Part shown: piece by piece, positions 1-7,989 of the stretch
Layout: each line of letters starts with the position of its first letter
Position numbering within the stretch: position 1 is the stretch's first letter
Assembly (NCBI GenBank): GCA_963705515.1
Contig: CAVPJV010000009.1
Span: forward strand, 496,001 to 560,000
Source: Gaiellasilicea sp963705515
Lineage (GTDB): Bacteria > Actinomycetota > Thermoleophilia > Gaiellales > Gaiellaceae
Direction of reading: 5' to 3'
Length of the DNA: 64,000 nucleotides
Translations under genes and position numbers: made by a program
Notes under the pieces: generated by a model
What the model was told of the DNA's origin: nothing
The model's input: the letters and a program-made list of their open reading frames with translations, nothing else
Database searches by the model: none

Positions 1-2
1 CG

Positions 3-1322
3 CTGATCGCGCTCGCCGACTCGGGAACGGTCGAGCTTGTCGGCCCGCTTGCTCCCCCTGAGGGCGAGGAGGTCGAGGCCTTACGTCGCCTCGAGCGCCG
101 GCTGCCCGGAACGAACGGGCGGGAGCTTCGTCTCTCGCACGAGGCTCCCGACATCGCGGAGCTCGAGCGGCGAGGCGCGCACGCGCTCCTCGCCGGCGAG
201 GTCGAGCTCAAGCGCCGGGCCTCTGTCGCGGTCCACCGTGGATCGTTCGTCGGGTACGTCGGCTGGACGCCCGAGAGCGAGCTCGGGCGGCTCGCGGCGC
301 GGCTCGCGCCCGCAGGCGCCGCGGTCGTCGAGCTGCCCAAGCCCGATTGGGCGGAACCCCCGACCCTCTTCCGGACGGTGAGACCGGCGCGACCGTTTCG
401 GCCGCTCGTGGAGACGTACGGCCCCGCCCGCTACGAGGACATCGATCCGACCCCGTTTGCGGCGGCGGCCTTCGTCCTCATGTTCGGGATGATGTTCGGA
501 GACGCCGGCCAGGGTCTCATCCTCGCCCTCCTCGGACTGGTCCTAGGTCGAGCGGGCCGCAGGCTTGCTTTCCTGCGGTCTGCGTGGCCACTCGTCGTCG
601 CGTGCGGGGTCTCGGGGACGGTGTTCGGCCTGCTCTACGGGCAGTTCTTCGGACCGACCGGCGTCGTGCCCACCCTGTGGTTCGACCCTCTGGACGACCC
701 GATCCGGCTGCTCGTCGCCGCCCTGGCCGTGGGGGCGGTGCTACTTGCCTGCAGCTACGCGATCGGCACTGTGAACCGATGGCGGGAGCGCGGGCCTGCG
801 GCTGCGCTCGTGGCCCCGTCCGGGTTCGCGGGCTCGGCGGTCTTCCTGGGCGGAGCGCTCATGCTCGCGGGATGGTGGCTGCAGAGCGACTCGCTCACGA
901 TCGCCGGCGCGACGGCCATCGCTTGCGGTGTCCTGCTGCTCGGTCTCGGGTTCTACCTCGGGGCGAGCCGCGGAGCCGCCGGGGCGGCTCAGGCGCTCGT
1001 CGAGGTCGCGGACGCCGTCGTGCGCGTTGGTGCGAACGCGATCTCCTTCGCGAGGCTCGCGGCCTTCGGGATCATGCACGGGGCGCTGACAGCGATCGTG
1101 TGGGAGGGCACTGTCGCGCTCTGGAGCGGGGCCCTCGCGCTCCTGGCCGTAGCCCTCTTCCTCGCCGGGAACGCGGTGACGTTCGCTCTCGAGGGTCTCG
1201 TCGCCGGCGTACAAGCCCTCCGTCTCGAGTACTACGAGCTCTTCTCCCGTATCTTCGTAGGAGAGGGGCGGCCGTTCTCACCGTGGTCTATCCGGCTCGC
1301 AACCGCAGAGGAGGAGACATGA
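3..1322 (+). CDS. ntpI: V/A-type ATPase subunit I (a subunit), 5' end outside window
   Basis: Membrane stator subunit that carries the ion path of the rotary V/A-ATPase. The frame is open from the window edge, so the N-terminus is missing; 439 residues are visible. A soluble coiled-coil/alpha-beta part comes first (to about residue 125), followed by the membrane domain with the family signature FGMMFGDAGQG, then about seven hydrophobic segments, and a C-terminal region with SFARLAAFGIMHGAL and LEGLVAGVQALRLEYYELFS, which are typical of subunit I. The last codons overlap the start of the proteolipid gene (TGA and ATG share bases), which indicates translational coupling. First visible gene of an I-K-F-E-A-B-D operon. 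Family identity is certain; only the start is unknown. Confidence 0.95.
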   Translation: MIALADSGTVELVGPLAPPEGEEVEALRRLERRLPGTNGRELRLSHEAPDIAELERRGAHALLAGEVELKRRASVAVHRGSFVGYVGWTPESELGRLAARLAPAGAAVVELPKPDWAEPPTLFRTVRPARPFRPLVETYGPARYEDIDPTPFAAAAFVLMFGMMFGDAGQGLILALLGLVLGRAGRRLAFLRSAWPLVVACGVSGTVFGLLYGQFFGPTGVVPTLWFDPLDDPIRLLVAALAVGAVLLACSYAIGTVNRWRERGPAAALVAPSGFAGSAVFLGGALMLAGWWLQSDSLTIAGATAIACGVLLLGLGFYLGASRGAAGAAQALVEVADAVVRVGANAISFARLAAFGIMHGALTAIVWEGTVALWSGALALLAVALFLAGNAVTFALEGLVAGVQALRLEYYELFSRIFVGEGRPFSPWSIRLATAEEET

Positions 1323-1741
1323 TGGAGTCCTTCGCCTGGGCTGTTCCGATAGCGGCGACAGTCGCCGCGCTGACTGTCGTCCTCCTTCGACGGGGGCCGA
1401 AACACGGAGCCCGCCGGGTCCTCTGGCTCAACGCCGGGATCGTGCTCGGCACGTTCATCCTGCTCGCCGCGCTCCTGCTCGGAGTCGTCGACCCTGCTCA
1501 GGCCCAAGACGCAGGGCAGGCTCAGCCGGATCGCTGGGCGCCGCTGCTCGCTGCCGGCTTCGCGGTCGCCGGCTCGGCCATCGGCGCGGGTATCGCCGTC
1601 GCGTACACAGGGGCGGCCGCACTCGCAGCGATCAGCGAGAAGCCGGAGATCTTCGGCCGTGCGCTTGTGATCGTGGGACTGGCCGAAGGGATCGCGATCT
1701 ACGGGCTCGTCGTGGCGATCTTGCTCATCGGGGAGGCATGA
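1322..1741 (+). CDS. ntpK: V/A-type ATPase subunit K (proteolipid c subunit) with an N-terminal extension
   Basis: Forms the rotor ring that carries protons or sodium ions. 139 residues. Residues 73-139 are the usual two-helix c hairpin with the glycine-rich helix AIGAGIAVAYTG, the loop AISEKPEIFGRAL and the ion-binding glutamate E122 in GLAEGIAIYGL. Before it lie two further hydrophobic stretches (about 6-22 and 34-56) without a carboxylate, then a QAQDAGQAQ linker; the second could act as a signal peptide, as in Thermus c subunits. Two ATG codons (1319, 1322) follow a GAGGAG ribosome site; 1322 has the better spacing. Four base gap to the next gene. Confidence 0.93.
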   Translation: MESFAWAVPIAATVAALTVVLLRRGPKHGARRVLWLNAGIVLGTFILLAALLLGVVDPAQAQDAGQAQPDRWAPLLAAGFAVAGSAIGAGIAVAYTGAAALAAISEKPEIFGRALVIVGLAEGIAIYGLVVAILLIGEA

Positions 1742-1744
1742 GCA

Positions 1745-1966
1745 GTGGGCGGTGTCGTCGCGATCGGCGAACTCAGCCGGTTGGCAGGCTTCGCGCTCGC
1801 CGGCGTGGACGTCCGAGGCGCCGAGGACGAGCCGTCGGCGAACGACGTTCTGGATCGCCTCGAGGGTGAGGTCGCCCTTCTCGTCCTCACCCCGCGCGCG
1901 GAGCGCGCCCTTAAGAGACGGCTCGTCGAGCGAGAGGACCTCGTATGGGTGACACTGCCGCGCTAG
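1745..1966 (+). CDS. ntpF: V/A-type ATPase subunit F
   Basis: Central-stalk subunit that sits on subunit D and regulates rotation. Only 73 residues, shorter than the usual 100 or so, but it keeps the pattern of the family: VVAIGELSRLAGFALAGVDV at the N-terminus, a middle beta-alpha segment ending EVALLVLTPRAERAL, and a terminal strand. GTG start one codon after the stop of the proteolipid gene, in the same frame; the 3' end overlaps subunit E by 22 bases. Assignment rests on the N-terminal pattern and operon position. Confidence 0.82.
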   Translation: MGGVVAIGELSRLAGFALAGVDVRGAEDEPSANDVLDRLEGEVALLVLTPRAERALKRRLVEREDLVWVTLPR

Positions 1967-2460
1967 GCCTCGACCCGGTTCGCGAGGCGCTCTTGGCCGA
2001 GGCGCGGGCAACCGCCGACCACATCTTGCGACAGGCTGACGAGCGGGCGTCCGATCAGGTCGAGCGGGCCCACCAAGAGACCGAGGCCCTGGTCGCCCGC
2101 GCGCGGGCGGAGGGTCAGGCGGCTGCAGAGCTCGAGACGATCTCCGCGCTCGTGGAGGCGCGGCGCCGAGCGCGAACTCTCGTGCTCGAAGCCCAGCGGG
2201 CGATCCACGACGACGTTCGCCGGCGGGCCGAGGCCGCCGCGCAAGAGCTGCGCGCGACGCCCCGGTACGACGAACTGCTCGATCGCCTCACCGACCTCGC
2301 TCGCGAGGTTCTCGGGCCCGGGTCCAAGGTCGAGCGCGACCCGCCGGAGGGAGGAGTCGTCGCGCAGGCCGGCAACCGCCGTCTCGCCTACACCCTGCCG
2401 GCGCTCGTCGAGCGCTGCCTCGCCGAACGCGCGCACGAGATCGACCGACTGTGGAGATGA
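1945..2460 (+). CDS. ntpE: V/A-type ATPase subunit E (peripheral stalk)
   Basis: Peripheral stalk subunit linking the A/B head to subunit I. 171 residues: residues 10-105 are an alanine/arginine/glutamate-rich continuous helix (coiled coil), followed by a globular C-terminal part with RYDELLDRLTDLAREVLGP and GGVVAQAGNRRLAYTLPALVER, which match the head-binding domain of subunit E. Overlaps subunit F at the start and subunit A at the stop. No gene for subunit C, which often lies between E and A, is present here. Confidence 0.88.
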   Translation: MGDTAALGLDPVREALLAEARATADHILRQADERASDQVERAHQETEALVARARAEGQAAAELETISALVEARRRARTLVLEAQRAIHDDVRRRAEAAAQELRATPRYDELLDRLTDLAREVLGPGSKVERDPPEGGVVAQAGNRRLAYTLPALVERCLAERAHEIDRLWR

Positions 2461-4178
2461 CGTCGGGAACGGTCGTGCGCGTCAACGGGCCCGTCGTCCA
2501 GGTCGCCGGGCTCGCTACGACGTCGATGCTCGACCTCGTCGAGGTGGGGGACGCACGGATTCCGGGGGAGGTCATCGCGCTCGACCGGGAGATCGCGACC
2601 GTGCAGGTGTACGAGTACACGGGCGGCCTGCGGCCGGGCGATCCGGTCGAGGCGAGCGGAGGGCCGCTCTCGGCGGAGTTGGGCCCCGGCCTCCTGGGCG
2701 GTGTCTTCGACGGGATGCTGCGCCCGCTCGGGCGGGCGCCGGAGTTCCTCGAGGTCGGCGCCCGGCCGGCGACGCTCGACCGCGATCGGCCCTGGCAGTT
2801 CACGCCGGCGCTCGCCGAGGGCGACGCCGTGGAGCCCGGCGCCGTACTCGGACATGTCGTCGAGACGGCCAGCCTGGAGCATCGGCCGCTCGTCCCCCCC
2901 GTTGTAGCGGGAAGGCTGGAGTGGATCGCGCCCGCCGGGGAGTACCGCGTGCACGAACCGATCGCCCGCGTGGCCGGACACGAGCTCGCGCTCTCGCACC
3001 GTTGGCCCGTCCGCCAGCCACGTCCGCTGCGCTCGCGCCTACACGCCGCCCAGCCGCTGGTCACCGGCCTGCGCGTTCTCGACCTCCTGTACCCGTTGGC
3101 GCGGGGAAGCACGGCAGCCGTCCCCGGCGGCTTCGGCACCGGCAAGACGGTGCTCCTGCAGCAGATCGCGAAGTGGTGCGACGCGGACGTGATCGTGTAC
3201 GTCGGCTGCGGCGAGCGCGGCAACGAGCTCGCAGATGTCCTCGGAGAGCTCTCCGAGCTCGAGGATCCGCGGACGGGCCGTCGCCTGCTCGATCGCACGG
3301 TGCTCGTGGCGAACACGTCGAACATGCCTGTTCTTGCGCGCGAGGCGAGCATCCACACGGGGGTCACGGTCGCGGAGTACTTCCGCGACCAGGGCTACGA
3401 AACGGTGGTCATCGCAGACTCGACGTCCCGTTGGGCGGAAGCGCTCCGCGAGGTCGCCTCCCGCACGGGCCAGCTTCCGGCTGAGGAGGGATATCCGGCA
3501 GGACTGGCGTCGGCGCTCGCTTCCTTCTACGAGCGTGCCGGACGCGTCCGCACGCTCGCGGGCTCGGAGGCGTCAGTGAGCATCCTCGGCGCAGTGTCGC
3601 CGCCCGGCGGGGACATGACCGAGCCCGTCGCGGCGCACACGCGCCGCTTCGTACGTGCGGTCTGGTCGCTCGACCGCGATCTCGCCTATGCCCGCAGCTA
3701 CCCGGCCGTGAGCTGGCGGGACTCCTCCAGCCGGGACGCAGATGCCCTTGCCGGGTGGTACTCGCTGCACGGCGACTGGAACTGGGCCGAGCGCCGACAG
3801 CGCGCGCTCGCGTTGCTCGCGGAGGCCGACCGCATCGATTCGGTCGCGCAGCTCGTCGGGGCTACGTCCCTCCCGGACGTGGAGCGAGTCGTCCTGCTCG
3901 TGGGCCGACTGCTCCGAGAAGCGGTTCTCCAGCAGAGCGCGCTCAGCCTCAACGACGCGACCTGCGTACCCGCGAAGCAGGCGGCGCTGCTCGATCTCGT
4001 GCTCTCGCTGCACGAGCGCTTCCGCAGCCTGCTCGAGCGCGGAGTCTCCGCGGCTCGCATCGAGGAGGTCGACCTGTCCGAGGCAGCTCGCGCTCGCGAG
4101 GCAGGGGGACCCGCGGACGTGGATTCCGTGGAGGCCATCCGCAATCGGCTCCTCGCCACACTCGGAGCCCTCGCATGA
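2457..4178 (+). CDS. ntpA: V/A-type ATPase catalytic subunit A
   Basis: Catalytic subunit of the rotary ATPase. Shows the N-terminal barrel (GTVVRVNGPVVQVAG), the non-homologous insert typical of A subunits (about residues 115-185, including GRLEWIAPAGEYRVHEPIA), Walker A GGFGTGKT at 224-231, the catalytic loop CGERGNELADVLGE, and Walker B/arginine regions (VIADSTSRWAEALREV, LPAEEGYPAGLASALASFYERAGRV). The ATG at 2457 overlaps the TGA of subunit E (ATGA); a GTG at 2451 would add two residues. About 573 residues, normal for the family. Ends with an ATGA overlap to subunit B. Confidence 0.97.
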   Translation: MTSGTVVRVNGPVVQVAGLATTSMLDLVEVGDARIPGEVIALDREIATVQVYEYTGGLRPGDPVEASGGPLSAELGPGLLGGVFDGMLRPLGRAPEFLEVGARPATLDRDRPWQFTPALAEGDAVEPGAVLGHVVETASLEHRPLVPPVVAGRLEWIAPAGEYRVHEPIARVAGHELALSHRWPVRQPRPLRSRLHAAQPLVTGLRVLDLLYPLARGSTAAVPGGFGTGKTVLLQQIAKWCDADVIVYVGCGERGNELADVLGELSELEDPRTGRRLLDRTVLVANTSNMPVLAREASIHTGVTVAEYFRDQGYETVVIADSTSRWAEALREVASRTGQLPAEEGYPAGLASALASFYERAGRVRTLAGSEASVSILGAVSPPGGDMTEPVAAHTRRFVRAVWSLDRDLAYARSYPAVSWRDSSSRDADALAGWYSLHGDWNWAERRQRALALLAEADRIDSVAQLVGATSLPDVERVVLLVGRLLREAVLQQSALSLNDATCVPAKQAALLDLVLSLHERFRSLLERGVSAARIEEVDLSEAARAREAGGPADVDSVEAIRNRLLATLGALA

Positions 4179-5611
4179 GCGCGCTGCCCGGTGTCGAGTA
4201 CTCGGGAGCCTCGTCCATCCGGGGCCCTTTGCTCGTGATCGAAGGCGTCGACGGCGTCGGCTGGGACGAGGTCGCCGCCATCCAGGTCGACTCGGGCGAG
4301 GTCCGCCACGGAATCGTGCTGGACATACACCGCGACTGGGCCGTCGTCGAGATCCTGGAGGGGACGGCCGGGCTCCGCCTCGACGAGGTGCGCGTCTCCT
4401 TCGCGGGCACCCCGCTGCGCATACCGATCGGCGATGGCTGGCTCGGGCGGGTGTGCAACGGACGTGGAGAGCCTCTCGACGGCGGCCCGCCGATAACGGG
4501 CCGGGAGCGCCGAGACACGTCGGGCCGCCCGATCAACCCGGCGGTCCGGGAGACGCCGCGCGACGCCATCCTGACCGGGGTGTCCGCAATCGATGGACTG
4601 GCCACGCTCGTCCGCGGCCAGAAGCTGCCGATCTTCTCCGTCGGCGGCCTGCCCCACCTCGAGCTCGCGGCGCAGGTGGCGGCCCACGCGCGCGTGCCGG
4701 AGGACGCGCCCTTCGCGATCGTGTTCGCGGCGGTCGGCATCACCCACGCCGACGCCGCCGAGGTCCGAGACATCCTGGAGGAGCGGGCGGCCGTCGGTGA
4801 CCTCGCGCTCTTCGTGAACACGGTCGACGATCCGCTGGTCGAGCGCGTCGTTACGCCGCGGATCGCCCTCACGGTGGCCGAGCATCTCGCGTTCGATCTC
4901 GGTCGGCATGTCCTCGTGGTCATCGCCGATGTCACGAGCTACTGCGAGGCGGTGCGAGAGGTGGCAGCGGCTCGGGGGGAGGTCCCGAGCCGTCGAGGCT
5001 ACCCCGGATACCTGTACAGCGATCTGGCATCGCTCTACGAGCGGGCAGGCAGGGTGCGGGGACGCCCGGGCTCCCTGACGCAGCTCCCCGTGGTGACGAT
5101 GCCCGCCGGCGACATCACGCATCCTGTGCCCGACCTCACCGGCTACATCACGGAAGGCCAGCTTCTGCTCGACCAGGAGCTCCACGTGCGCGGGGTCTAC
5201 CCGCCCTTCGACGCGCTCGGGTCGCTCTCGCGCCTCATGCGGTTGGGAGCAGGGCCTGGGAAGACGCGCGACGACCACCTCGAGATCGCCGCCCAGCTCT
5301 ACGCGCTCGCCGCGCGGGCACGCCAAGTGGCCGATCTCGCCGACGTCGTCGGGGCGGATGCGCTCGCACCCGGCGAGACGCGCCTCCTTGACTTCGCCGA
5401 GGCGTTCCGGCGCGACTTCCTCTCGCAAGGCCGTCGGGAGACACGCTCCCTCGACGAGACGCTCGACCTCGCCTGGAGAGTCGCATCAGCCCTCCCGAGA
5501 CGTGAGCTCACGATGGTGTCCGAGGCTGCGCTCGAGGCCCACTACCGGCAACCTGCCGGAGACGAGGCGGTGAAGGATGCGTCTCCGGACGCCTCCCGGC
5601 AGAGCGGGTAG
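4175..5611 (+). CDS. ntpB: V/A-type ATPase subunit B
   Basis: Non-catalytic nucleotide-site subunit alternating with A in the head. 478 residues. N-terminal YSGASSIRGPLLVIEGV, middle SAIDGLATLVRGQKLPIFSVGGLPHLELAAQVA (no functional P-loop, as expected for B), and the strongly conserved VTSYCEAVREVAAARGEVPSRRGYPGYLYSDLASLYERAGR region. ATG at 4175 overlaps the stop of A. The last 35 bases overlap subunit D, so translation is probably coupled across the whole A-B-D block. Confidence 0.97.
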   Translation: MSALPGVEYSGASSIRGPLLVIEGVDGVGWDEVAAIQVDSGEVRHGIVLDIHRDWAVVEILEGTAGLRLDEVRVSFAGTPLRIPIGDGWLGRVCNGRGEPLDGGPPITGRERRDTSGRPINPAVRETPRDAILTGVSAIDGLATLVRGQKLPIFSVGGLPHLELAAQVAAHARVPEDAPFAIVFAAVGITHADAAEVRDILEERAAVGDLALFVNTVDDPLVERVVTPRIALTVAEHLAFDLGRHVLVVIADVTSYCEAVREVAAARGEVPSRRGYPGYLYSDLASLYERAGRVRGRPGSLTQLPVVTMPAGDITHPVPDLTGYITEGQLLLDQELHVRGVYPPFDALGSLSRLMRLGAGPGKTRDDHLEIAAQLYALAARARQVADLADVVGADALAPGETRLLDFAEAFRRDFLSQGRRETRSLDETLDLAWRVASALPRRELTMVSEAALEAHYRQPAGDEAVKDASPDASRQSG

Positions 5612-6212
5612 GCAGTGGCTGGCCCGCAGGCTCGCCGTCGCCGATCGCGGCGCCCGCGTGCTCGCGGACAAGCGGCGCGCCCTGCTCCGTGAGGCCATCC
5701 GATTTGCCGCGCTCGTCGACGAGACCCGGAGCACGTGGGAGCAGGCGGTAGCAGAGGCCGAGACCTGGCAGCGGCGAGCACTCCTCATCTCCGGACAGCG
5801 GTCGCTCGAGCTCGCGTCCTTCTACGCCGGAGAGCCCGCGGTGGTGCGCTTCGCATGGCGGCGATCGATGGGAGCCGTGTACCCGTCGGACGCCGAGGTG
5901 CACGTTCCGCCGACGCCCGATCTCGTCGCGCCTGGCGGCAGCTCCGCGCTGCCCTACGCGGCGTCCGCCTACGGTCGCGCGGTCGAGGCAGGCGCGCGCT
6001 ACGCCGCTGCAAGACTCGCGCTCGAGCGCATCGAGGCCGAGCTCGCCACCACGATCCGCCGCCTGCGGGCGCTGGAGCGTCGCTGGATCCCGGCACACGA
6101 GCAGGCCCTGGCCGCCCTCACCCTGGCGCTGGACGAGGGAGAGCGCGAGGACGCCGTCCGCGCTCGGTGGTTCGCAGAGCAGTGGGGTTCGGGATCCCGG
6201 TCGACCAGATGA
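5577..6212 (+). CDS. ntpD: V/A-type ATPase subunit D (central shaft)
   Basis: Central rotor shaft inside the A/B head. 211 residues, almost entirely helical with long alanine/arginine/leucine-rich stretches at both ends (ADKRRALLREAIRFAALVDE near residue 30; RLALERIEAELATTIRRLRALERRWIPAHEQAL near 145-180), the arrangement expected of the antiparallel coiled coil. ATG at 5577 lies inside the end of subunit B. Last gene of the operon; a convergent gene follows after 94 bases. Confidence 0.92.
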   Translation: MRLRTPPGRAGRQWLARRLAVADRGARVLADKRRALLREAIRFAALVDETRSTWEQAVAEAETWQRRALLISGQRSLELASFYAGEPAVVRFAWRRSMGAVYPSDAEVHVPPTPDLVAPGGSSALPYAASAYGRAVEAGARYAAARLALERIEAELATTIRRLRALERRWIPAHEQALAALTLALDEGEREDAVRARWFAEQWGSGSRSTR

Positions 6213-6274
6213 CGGCGCTGCCGCCCTTCACACGAGCGCTGACCCACGCCCCGCTTCGCACACCTCGCCTCACC

Positions 6275-6298
6275 GGAAACAGGGAACCGGCGGTTTCC
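6275..6298. terminator. Inverted repeat between convergent genes
   Basis: GGAAAC at 6275-6280 and GTTTCC at 6293-6298, between the end of the V-ATPase operon and the end of a convergent small gene. It could terminate transcription from either side, but it has only six pairs, a 12-base loop and no T run. Confidence 0.3.
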
Positions 6299-6306
6299 AG
6301 CGTTGC

Positions 6307-6549
6307 TCAACTCGGACGTACCACGTCTCCGATGTCCGCAATTGCTGCCAGCGCCTGCCCAAGCGCGATCCCCCACGTCGAGACGAAGATCGCCACAGGC
6401 GCTCCGATGAAGATGACGCCGACCGTCTGCCAGAACCCGTCGACCTCGAAGGCCCAGACCACGACGCCGAACAGGGTCAGGACGACCATGAGAAAGCCGG
6501 CGAGCTTGAGAATCGCTGCCCACGTGCGGAGTGTCCCGTACCGAGTCAT
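6307..6549 (-). CDS. Small membrane protein, unknown function
   Basis: 80 residues starting MTRYGTLRTWAAILKL. Two clear hydrophobic segments: about 12-33 (ILKLAGFLMVVLTLFGVVVWAF) and 40-70. ATG is preceded by GAGGAGGGAAC, a strong ribosome site, which decides the start over an in-frame ATG farther upstream. No recognised family. Convergent with the V-ATPase operon. Confidence 0.6.
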   Translation of the reverse strand: MTRYGTLRTWAAILKLAGFLMVVLTLFGVVVWAFEVDGFWQTVGVIFIGAPVAIFVSTWGIALGQALAAIADIGDVVRPS

Positions 6550-6901
6550 GTTCCCTCCTCGATGGCCGGAAAGGGAAGAGCGGGTGACGCTTTCGCCAAA
6601 GCCCGCGACAAACCTCCCCAAGCTCCGGTGTCCATGGCGCCCGCATCCACGCTGGATTGCCTGAGGCTCGGCCTGCTGGTCAGATCAGGGGGTAGTCGAC
6701 AACCCCGATCGATGACGGATCGTGTGTTCCAGTGGACATCGATGTCTCTGTGAAGTCGCGTCGACGTGAGTCTGGTTGGGTCAGACCTCGAGGTCGAAGG
6801 CGGGGTCGATGGAGTTCGGTAGTTCCCGGTAGGCGGGTCAGTGGCGGCCCGGATGCGGTGTGGGTGGGTGTGGGTCAGCGTCCAGGTGAAGGAGGGCGCT
6901 G
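6550..6901. other. Intergenic region, no gene recognised
   Basis: 350 bases between the divergent small membrane gene and the DUF4386 gene. It contains a GT-rich stretch (6858-6878) and, on the minus strand near 6787-6830, a short coding-looking tail (ELPNSIDPAFDLEV then stop) that is closed by an upstream in-frame stop; this may be the remnant of a lost gene. The last 10 bases hold the ribosome site AAGGAGG for the next gene. Confidence 0.5.
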
Positions 6902-7678
6902 ATGCGCCGGATCGGTCTGGAGGGCCAGGGCGGCATACGTGAGCACAGGGCTGCCGCCACGGCAGCAGGGATCCTTTACATCACCGGGACCGTGGCCGGA
7001 GTCCTCAACATGGTCGTCGGTGCTCCGGTCCGTGATGCGCGCGACCCGTTGGCTTACGCCGTGGGGCACTCCGGCGCGGTGGTGACCGGTGCACTGCTCG
7101 TGCTCGTCATGGGGCTATCGCTCGCGTTCGTCCCGGTCGTGTTGTTCCCGGTGTTGCGCCGGGTGGACGAGGTGTTGGCGGTCGGCTACCTGATCATGCG
7201 AGGAGCTGTAGAGACCGCCTGCTACGTCGTCCTCGCGATCAGCTGGTGGCTGCTCGTGCCGCTGGGTGAGGCCATGGCGGCAGGACAGGGCACGGCATCA
7301 CCGGCAGGCGTCCGGGTCGGCAACCTCGTGATCGACTCTGACGCCACGAACGCCGTGCTCGCCCTCGTGTTCTGCCTTGGTGCCGGCATGTTCTACGTGC
7401 TGCTCTACCGGTCGCGCATCGTTCCGCGCTGGATCTCAATGTGGGGTCTTGTAGCGATTCCCTTCTACGTGGCGGCCGACCTGCTCGCGATGTACGGCGT
7501 CTTCGATGCCATGGCTCCCGAGCAGGTTCTGATGTTCATGCCGCTGGCCGTACAGGAGATGGTTCTGGCGGTGTGGATGATCGCGCGCGGCTTCCGTCCG
7601 GCGACTGTCCCGACCACGTCCGAGGGACTCGTTTCACGCCGTGCTGTGGACGCGGCGGCACGGCACCTGACCGCCTGA
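6902..7678 (+). CDS. DUF4386 family membrane protein
   Basis: 258 residues with about six hydrophobic helices. The N-terminal AAATAAGILYITGTVAGVLN, the central LIMRGAVETACYVVLAISWW and the late RIVPRWISMWGLVAIPFY are the recurring pattern of DUF4386 proteins, integral membrane proteins of unknown role common in actinobacteria. ATG is preceded by AAGGAGG with good spacing. Single-gene unit. The last 30 residues are hydrophilic. Confidence 0.8.
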   Translation: MRRIGLEGQGGIREHRAAATAAGILYITGTVAGVLNMVVGAPVRDARDPLAYAVGHSGAVVTGALLVLVMGLSLAFVPVVLFPVLRRVDEVLAVGYLIMRGAVETACYVVLAISWWLLVPLGEAMAAGQGTASPAGVRVGNLVIDSDATNAVLALVFCLGAGMFYVLLYRSRIVPRWISMWGLVAIPFYVAADLLAMYGVFDAMAPEQVLMFMPLAVQEMVLAVWMIARGFRPATVPTTSEGLVSRRAVDAAARHLTA

Positions 7679-7799
7679 GCTGCCCGTCTTTTGCCCGGAG
7701 TGCCCGACTTCGGCTCGCGCGGCGAACTGCTTGCAGCCTCGCTTGCAATGAGCCGCCTCGGCGTCGTCACCGGCACAAAAAGAACCCCGTTTCCAGGGC

Positions 7800-7847
7800 C
7801 TTTTGTGAAGCGGATGATGGGACTCGAACCCACGACCTTCTGCATGG
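7800..7847. repeat. Left copy of 48-bp direct repeat (attR-like) with tRNA-Gly 3' half
   Basis: Identical over 48 bases to 11303-11350. The part 7809-7847 corresponds, on the minus strand, to the 3' half of the intact tRNA-Gly(GCC) at 11312-11385, from the anticodon loop to the discriminator base. Identity stops inside the anticodon loop, a usual crossover place for tyrosine integrases. The geometry (intact tRNA at one end, 3' fragment at the other, element downstream of the tRNA 3' end) is that of an integrated element. Confidence 0.8.
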
Positions 7848-7989
7848 GAACCCGTGGCAAGCAACGCACCTCACGCGCGCGCATGGCTCTTTCGGCCGAA
7901 GCGTGACCTGAAGCGAGCTCGAGGAACCTCGGGTTGGGCCAGCGTGGGCTCCCGGCGCCGCGATTCGTTCTGAGCGTAGGGTCCGGATC

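Noticed and set aside
3698..5428. Long minus-strand frame of 576 codons opposite subunits A and B
   Set aside because: Shadow of the ATPase genes; arginine-rich composition without domains, a GC-codon artefact.
6787..6830. Coding-looking tail ELPNSIDPAFDLEV on the minus strand
   Set aside because: Closed upstream by a stop within four codons, so too short to support a gene.
7634..7864. Minus-strand frame with the string AEGRGFESHHPLHK
   Set aside because: Translation of the tRNA 3' half; such peptides are classic false genes over tRNAs.
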